A stretch of DNA of 64,000 nt from Sphaerolaimus hirsutus (taxonomy: Eukaryota; Nematoda; Chromadorea; Monhysterida; Sphaerolaimidae): positions 62,001 through 126,000 of the forward strand of contig CAXIWS010000476.1 in the NCBI GenBank assembly GCA_964036195.1, written 5' to 3'. The translations under genes and the position numbers were made by a program. The notes under the pieces were generated by a model. That model worked only from the letters and a program-made list of their open reading frames with translations, had not been told where the DNA came from and did no database searches. Positions 59,117 to 64,000 of the stretch are shown here, piece by piece; position 1 is the first letter of the stretch, and the number at the start of each line of letters is the position of its first letter.

Positions 59117-61537
59117 ATGCTACGAGAACTGATTTCCCAAATTAGACATGAAATTGTCAGAAAAATTAAAATTTTAGTACTCCAAAAAGTTGATCAAAAA
59201 ATTAAAATTAAAATTATGGATCAACAACAAAATAAAAAATTGGAGCAACAAATTTTCAATGGGTTCTGTTTCACTGTACGAGAACACGTAAATACGTGTA
59301 GACGCTGTGGACCATTTTTGCGAGAAATTTGTGCTGAAGTGGTGAAACGCGAGGATCAAAACAAAGTGCTGGCATCGAAACTTTTGAATTCAAAAGATCA
59401 GTTTACGAAATTGAGTACGACTCATGATAAGTGTGAGCTAATAAAAAGGGAATTTACACTTTTGAAAGAGAAACTGGCACAGGTTGCTCAATAAAATTGT
59501 TTTTCAAAATAAAAAAATATATTTTTGATAATTTTAACACTTTAACATGTCTTTCAGTATGAAGAGGAAAATTTTTGGCCAGTTCATGCTGCTAGTGGGA
59601 GAAATGGCAGAAGGTTAAATGTAAATGAAACGTCAATTTCGCATGAACATTGGTGTTGCCAAAATTGTGAAAATAAGGGGACAATTCAATGCTGTAATGC
59701 TTCAGTAAAGATCGGAAAAGTCTGTTATTTCAGTTTAATTAATATTTAAAATCAATTTGGATATAAATAAATTTAAATTTTTATAGACTTCAAATGCTGA
59801 CTTGGTCGGCATTGCACAAAAAATGGAAATTTTGGCATCAACGGGCATAGAACCGGGAATGAGAGCGCAAATCACGATCAAAAATTCTTTCTTGACAAAT
59901 TTCAAGGTCAATAAAAATAAAAATTATTTTTTATTTTTAAATAAAAAAAAAAAAAATAATAAAATAAATTTAAAAAAAATGATTTAATTGACATTCAGGT
60001 GCCAAAAACGCGCAATTTTGGAGTAACGCATAAGGAACGTGAACAACCATTGGGATTGGCAAATATTTTGGCTCAACATGAAGAAGAACACCCGACCCAA
60101 TTGTTTCATCAAATAAAAGATAAGAATTTGGGTGCAAATTTCTATGGCAACAGAGGCCATAGGGGAAACTCGAGGGGGTATTTCAAAATGAATCGTGGAT
60201 TTCGCGGAAAACAGAATTTTCGTGGCAATCGAGGCAGGGGAAAACCCTACCAAAAACCATTTAATATGCCACTGAAGGAATACGATCCTAACGATGAAGA
60301 GGTCATTTACAAATTAACTCTCAAAATTAAATAGTTGATTAAATAATTTAAAATTTTTTATTAAATTTGAAAATTTTCGTTTTTCAGTGGGAGGCTTTTC
60401 AAGCATCCAAATCGAATCCGGATTTTGGTGTTTTTGGACCCGAATATAGAAATCAGGCTAAAATGGAAACTGAATTGAAACCGGAATCTGATACTGAGTG
60501 GTGGCCCCGTTTTTGCCACAAACGTAAATTTTACTTTTCTCAAATTGCCAAACTAGTAATTCTCTTGCAAACATTTTTACTAGTAAACCTCTTTTTAGAT
60601 TGTCCGTTCATCAGAGTGAAGTGGCAACATTGTCAAACGCAAATTCCACCACGGATATTTCTGCATTGGTGCATTCAATGGTGCAAAAAGAACTCGAAAT
60701 GAAACTCAAACAACATGGTGCAATAACTCAAATGAGTGGCATCTCCAATGCAAGTGAAGCAACTTTTACGGCAACACAGTTGGCACAGTTGGGATTGAAA
60801 GAGAAATTGGCACAATATGAAGCCACAACGGTCATAACACGGGTTTGTGAAATCTCAGAAAAATAAAATAAATAAAATAATTAAAAAATATATAATTTTC
60901 ATTATAATTCTTTTATTTATAATAATAAAAGTTAAAAATAATTTTATTTAATAAAACCCTTGTCATAACTAATGCTGGCGATGAAGAGATGGAAACGGAG
61001 AGTAAACTGGCACAGACAAAATCTCGTTGCATTGCAGCTAAGAAATATAAAATGAGATTGATGCAAGCCAAAAAACAGATTAAAAACAAAATCAAAAAGA
61101 AAAAAGTCATTCCGTCAGTACCATTGACGGCTGAAGAGAAGGCGCTGATGGCTGCCTCTGGTTAATTTTAGTGTTTTATTTTGTGGAAAAAGTGGAAGGG
61201 TTTTTCATTTGTTTTCAATAGATACAATAGACAAAAGAAATGAATCAAAAACTTTACAAAGTATAATACACTCCATTTACTATTGTATTAATAAAATTCT
61301 TGAATTTTCTTGTAGGTCTTCAAATTTGTTTGAATTTTAGGAACTTTAGGTTTTACTTTTTACATTTCAATTTAATTTATTCTCGTTTAAATTTTAGTTT
61401 CGACAATTTATGATGGCGAGGATCTGCAGCAAACCTTCAACAACGACCAACCAGGATGTTCTACCGAAATGACAAGCAACCCAATAGAAAATATCACCGA
61501 ACCATATATCAAGACACCTCCACATAATCCGGAATGA
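59117..61537 (+). CDS. Eight-exon gene for a Cys-rich, RG-rich protein of unknown function in the gypsy element
   Basis: Proposed exons: 59117-59482, 59558-59719, 59787-59906, 59999-60301, 60388-60555, 60615-60842, 60932-61160, 61398-61537 (stop TGA). This gives about 571 codons; starting at the ATG 59216 instead gives 538. Introns are 75, 67, 92, 86, 59, 89 and 237 bp, GT-AG, the first six phase 0 and the last phase 1. Exon 1 has CRRCGPFLREIC and a coiled-coil-like Lys/Glu stretch; exon 2 has HWCCQNCENKGTIQCC, probably metal-binding. Exon 4 has eight RG dipeptides within about 35 residues, an RNA-binding and arginine-methylation type box. Exon 6 is Ala/Gln-rich and helical; exon 7 is Lys-rich (KKYKMRLMQAKKQIKNKIKKKK), like a nuclear localisation signal. 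This suggests a nuclear RNA-binding protein; the family is not recognised. Exon 7's acceptor (60931 or 60988) and exon 8 are the least certain. The gene ends 39 bp before the 3' LTR. Confidence 0.6.
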
Positions 61538-61566
61538 AATTATGAAAGATTTTGTTTGATTTGTTT

Positions 61567-61576
61567 AGGCGGAAAG
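61567..61576 (+). promoter_or_regulatory. Polypurine tract candidate
   Basis: AGGCGGAAAG lies directly before the 3' LTR, where plus-strand DNA synthesis is primed. It is short and has one pyrimidine, so it is a weak but well-placed candidate. Confidence 0.55.
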
Positions 61577-61722
61577 TGTTGTGAATTATGATGTTAATGT
61601 GAATTGAGATCCATTTGATCACTTCTGATAGTTTTGGTATTTAAGCTTTAAGCTGCAGGCTTAAAGCAGTTTACAGGATTCCCGAATAAAAGGCACAAAA
61701 AGAAATATATAGACTCATATCA
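61577..61722 (+). repeat. 3' LTR of gypsy element
   Basis: 146 bp, no difference from the 5' LTR found by reading both. Its AATAAA (61685-61690) could also end transcripts of the plus-strand accessory gene. Confidence 0.95.
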
Positions 61723-61727
61723 GTTTG
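61723..61727. repeat. Target-site duplication, right copy (GTTTG)
   Basis: GTTTG follows the 3' LTR directly and continues as CCATAGCC, which completes the monomer interrupted at 51537. Confidence 0.92.
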
Positions 61728-64000
61728 CCATAGCCACTTTATACCTAAGAAACAAAAACTTGAATAAATGTCAATTCTGGCCGATTGAATCACGATTCAC
61801 GCCTTAACCATTCTTGGGAAGGGTGGTAGACATGCAAAGTTGCGTAGCTGAGATTGTGTTCTATCAAAATCTACAAACGTTTTGGTGTGTTTGCCATAGC
61901 CACTTTATACCTAAGAAACAAAAACTTGAATAAATGTCAATTCTGGCCGATTGAATCATGATTCACGCCTTAACCATTCTTGGGAAGGGTGGTAGACATG
62001 CAAAGTTGCGTAGCTGAGATTGTGCTCTATCAAAATCTACAAATGTTTTGGTGTGTTTGCCATAGCCACTTTATACCTAAGAAACAAAAACGTGAATAAA
62101 TGTCAATTCTGGTTGATTGAATCACGATTCATGCCTTGACCATTCTTGGGAAAGGTGGTAGACATGCACCGTTGCGTAGCTAATATTGTGCTCTATCAAA
62201 ATCTACAAACGTTTTGGTGTGTTTGCCATAGCCACTTTATACCTAAGAAACAAAATTGTGAATAAATGTCAATTCTGGCCGATTGAATCACGATTCACGC
62301 CTTAACCATTCTTGGGAAAGGTGGTAGACATGCACTGTTGCGTAGCTGAGATTGTGCTCTATCAAAATCTACAAATGTTTTGGTGTGTTTGCATAGACAC
62401 TTTATACCTAAGAAACAAAAACGTGAATAATTGTCAATTCTGGCCGATTGAATCACAATTCCTGCCTTAACCATTCTTGGGAAAAGTGGTAGACATGCAC
62501 CGTTGCGTAGCTGAGATTGTGCTCTATCAAAATCTACAAATGTTTTGGTGTGTTTGCCATAGCCACTTTATACCTAAGAAACAAAAACGTGAATAAATGT
62601 CAATTCTGGCTGATTGAATCACGATTCACGCCTTAACCATTCTTGGGAAAGGTGGTAGACATGCACCGTTGCATAGCTGAGATTGTGCTCTATCAAAATC
62701 TACAAATGTTTTGGTGTGTTTGCCATAGCCACTTTATACCTAAGAAACAAAAACGTGAATAAATGTCAATTCTGGCCGATTGAATCACGATTCACGCCTT
62801 AACCATTCTTGGGAAAGGTGGTAGACATGCACCATTGCGTAGCTGAGATTGTGCTCTATCAAAATCTACAAATGTTTTGGTGTGTTTGCCATAGCCACTT
62901 TATACCTAAGAAACAAAAATGTGAATAAATGTCAATTCTGGCTGATTGAATCACGATTCATGCCTTGACCATTCTTGGGAAAGGTGGTAGACATGCACCA
63001 TTGCGTAGTTGAGATTGTGTTCTATCAAAATCTACAAACGTTTTGGTGTGTTTGCCATAGCCACTTTATACCTAAGAAACAAAAACTTGAATAAATGTCA
63101 ATTCTGGCCGATTGAATCACGATTCACGCCTTAACCATTCTTGGGAAGGGTATTAGACATGCAAAGTTGCGTAGCTGAGATTGTGCTCTATCAAAATCTA
63201 CAAATGTTTTGGTGTGTTTGCCATAGCCACTTTATACCTAAGAAACAAAAACGTGAATAAATGTCAATTCTGGCTGATTGAATCACGATTCACGCCTTAA
63301 CCATTCTTGGGAAAGGTGGTAGACATGCATCATTGCGTAGCTGAGATTGTGCTCTATCAAAATCTACAAACGTTTTGGTGTGTTTGCCATAGCCACTTTA
63401 CACCTAAGAAACAAAAACGTGAAGAAATGTCTATTCTGGCCGATTGAATCACGATTCACACCTTAACCATTCTTGGGAAAGGTGGTAGACATGCACCGTT
63501 GCGTAGCTGAGATTGTGCTCTATTAAAATCTACAAATGTTTTGGTGTGTTTGCCATATCCACTTTATACCTAAGAAACAAAAACTTGAATAAATGTCAAT
63601 TCTGGCCGATTGAATCACGATTCACGCCTTAACCATTCTTGGGAAGGGCGGTAGACATGCAAAGTTGCGTAGCTGAGATTGTGCTCTATCAAAATCTACA
63701 AATGTTTTGGTGTGTTTGCCATAGCCACTTTACACCTAAGAAACAAAAACGTGAATAAATGTCAATTCTGGCTGATTGAATCACGATTCACGCCCTCACC
63801 ATTCTTGGAAAAGGTGGTAGACATGCACCATTGCGTAGCTGAGATTGTGTTCTATCAAAATCTACAAACGTTTTGGTGTGTTTGCCATAGCCACTTTATA
63901 CCTAAGAAACAAAAACTTGAATAAATGTCAATTCTGGCCGATTGAATCACGATTCACGCCTTAACCATTCTTGGGAAGGGCGGTAGACATGCAAAGTTGC
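61728..64000 (+). repeat. 166-bp satellite array, continuation right of the gypsy element
   Basis: About 13.7 further monomers in the same orientation and of the same types as at 38-51 kb, including the GTTTGCATAG deletion variant near 62390. The array runs off the window. Several units near 61.8-62.0 and 63.1-64.0 kb carry GGGAAGGGTGG or GGGAAGGGCGG, which is rare further left. Confidence 0.97.

Larger units (their letters stand above)
51538..61722 (+). mobile_element. Ty3/gypsy LTR retrotransposon carrying two extra intron-containing genes
   Basis: Identical 146-bp LTRs (TGTTG...ATATCA) bound a 10.2-kb element that splits one satellite monomer and is flanked by GTTTG on both sides. The order gag, zinc knuckle, protease, RT, RNase H, integrase is that of Ty3/gypsy. 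The GPY/F-like end of the integrase (KYTGPFLV) is present, and no chromodomain follows. The pol region ends at 57392, leaving about 4.2 kb to the 3' LTR. This is filled by two divergent spliced genes that are not normal parts of such an element. Identical LTRs argue for a recent insertion, yet the integrase core is damaged. Confidence 0.95.

Noticed and set aside
57432..61562. 11-bp inverted match AAATCAAACAA (57432-57442) and TTGTTTGATTT (61552-61562) as terminal repeats of a nested transposon
   Set aside because: It is short, lies in AT-rich sequence, is not at a clear junction and has no flanking target duplication.

Overview
The window is non-coding-rich, repeat-dominated DNA from an invertebrate animal genome. 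Evidence for an animal: a BEL/Pao LTR retrotransposon (a metazoan family), a Ty3/gypsy element, a 166-bp satellite of more than 42 kb, and short GT-AG introns with TTTCAG-like acceptors. The species cannot be named from the sequence. The acceptors resemble those of nematodes, but that is a weak hint. No ordinary host gene, tRNA or rRNA was seen.

Layout. (1) About 1-10310, minus strand: a BEL/Pao element with gag, protease, reverse transcriptase, RNase H, integrase and a long envelope-like glycoprotein, all in one reading frame broken by a single in-frame TGA at 3538-3540. Its 3' LTR lies left of the window, so the exact ends of its 5' LTR (somewhere in 8725-10310) cannot be fixed. (2) About 10311-11240: AT-rich spacer without genes. 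(3) 11241-51537: about 243 head-to-tail copies of a 166-bp satellite, with higher-order repeats of 5, 6, 11, 13 and 14 monomers and a block repeated about 9.8 kb away. (4) 51538-61722, plus strand: a Ty3/gypsy element inserted in the satellite. It has identical 146-bp LTRs, a 5-bp target duplication (GTTTG), a gag-pol frame damaged in the integrase core and, between pol and the 3' LTR, about 4 kb holding two divergent, intron-containing genes. (5) 61723-64000: the same satellite resumes and runs off the window.

The most unusual object is the gypsy element. Its minus-strand gene (57519-58889, 5 exons, 317 codons) and plus-strand gene (about 59117-61537, 8 exons, about 571 codons) sit head to head. 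They can be reconstructed with GT-AG introns of 59-237 bp, and 10 of the 11 introns are phase 0. Neither product is recognised. The plus-strand product has Cys-rich segments, an RG-rich box and a Lys-rich segment, as in nuclear RNA-binding proteins. Introns in the sense direction of a retrotransposon are hard to reconcile with copying through a spliced RNA.

A second signal is in the satellite: all seven CpG sites of the monomer vary between CG, TG and CA. That is the pattern expected from deamination of methylated cytosine and suggests CpG methylation of this array in the germ line.
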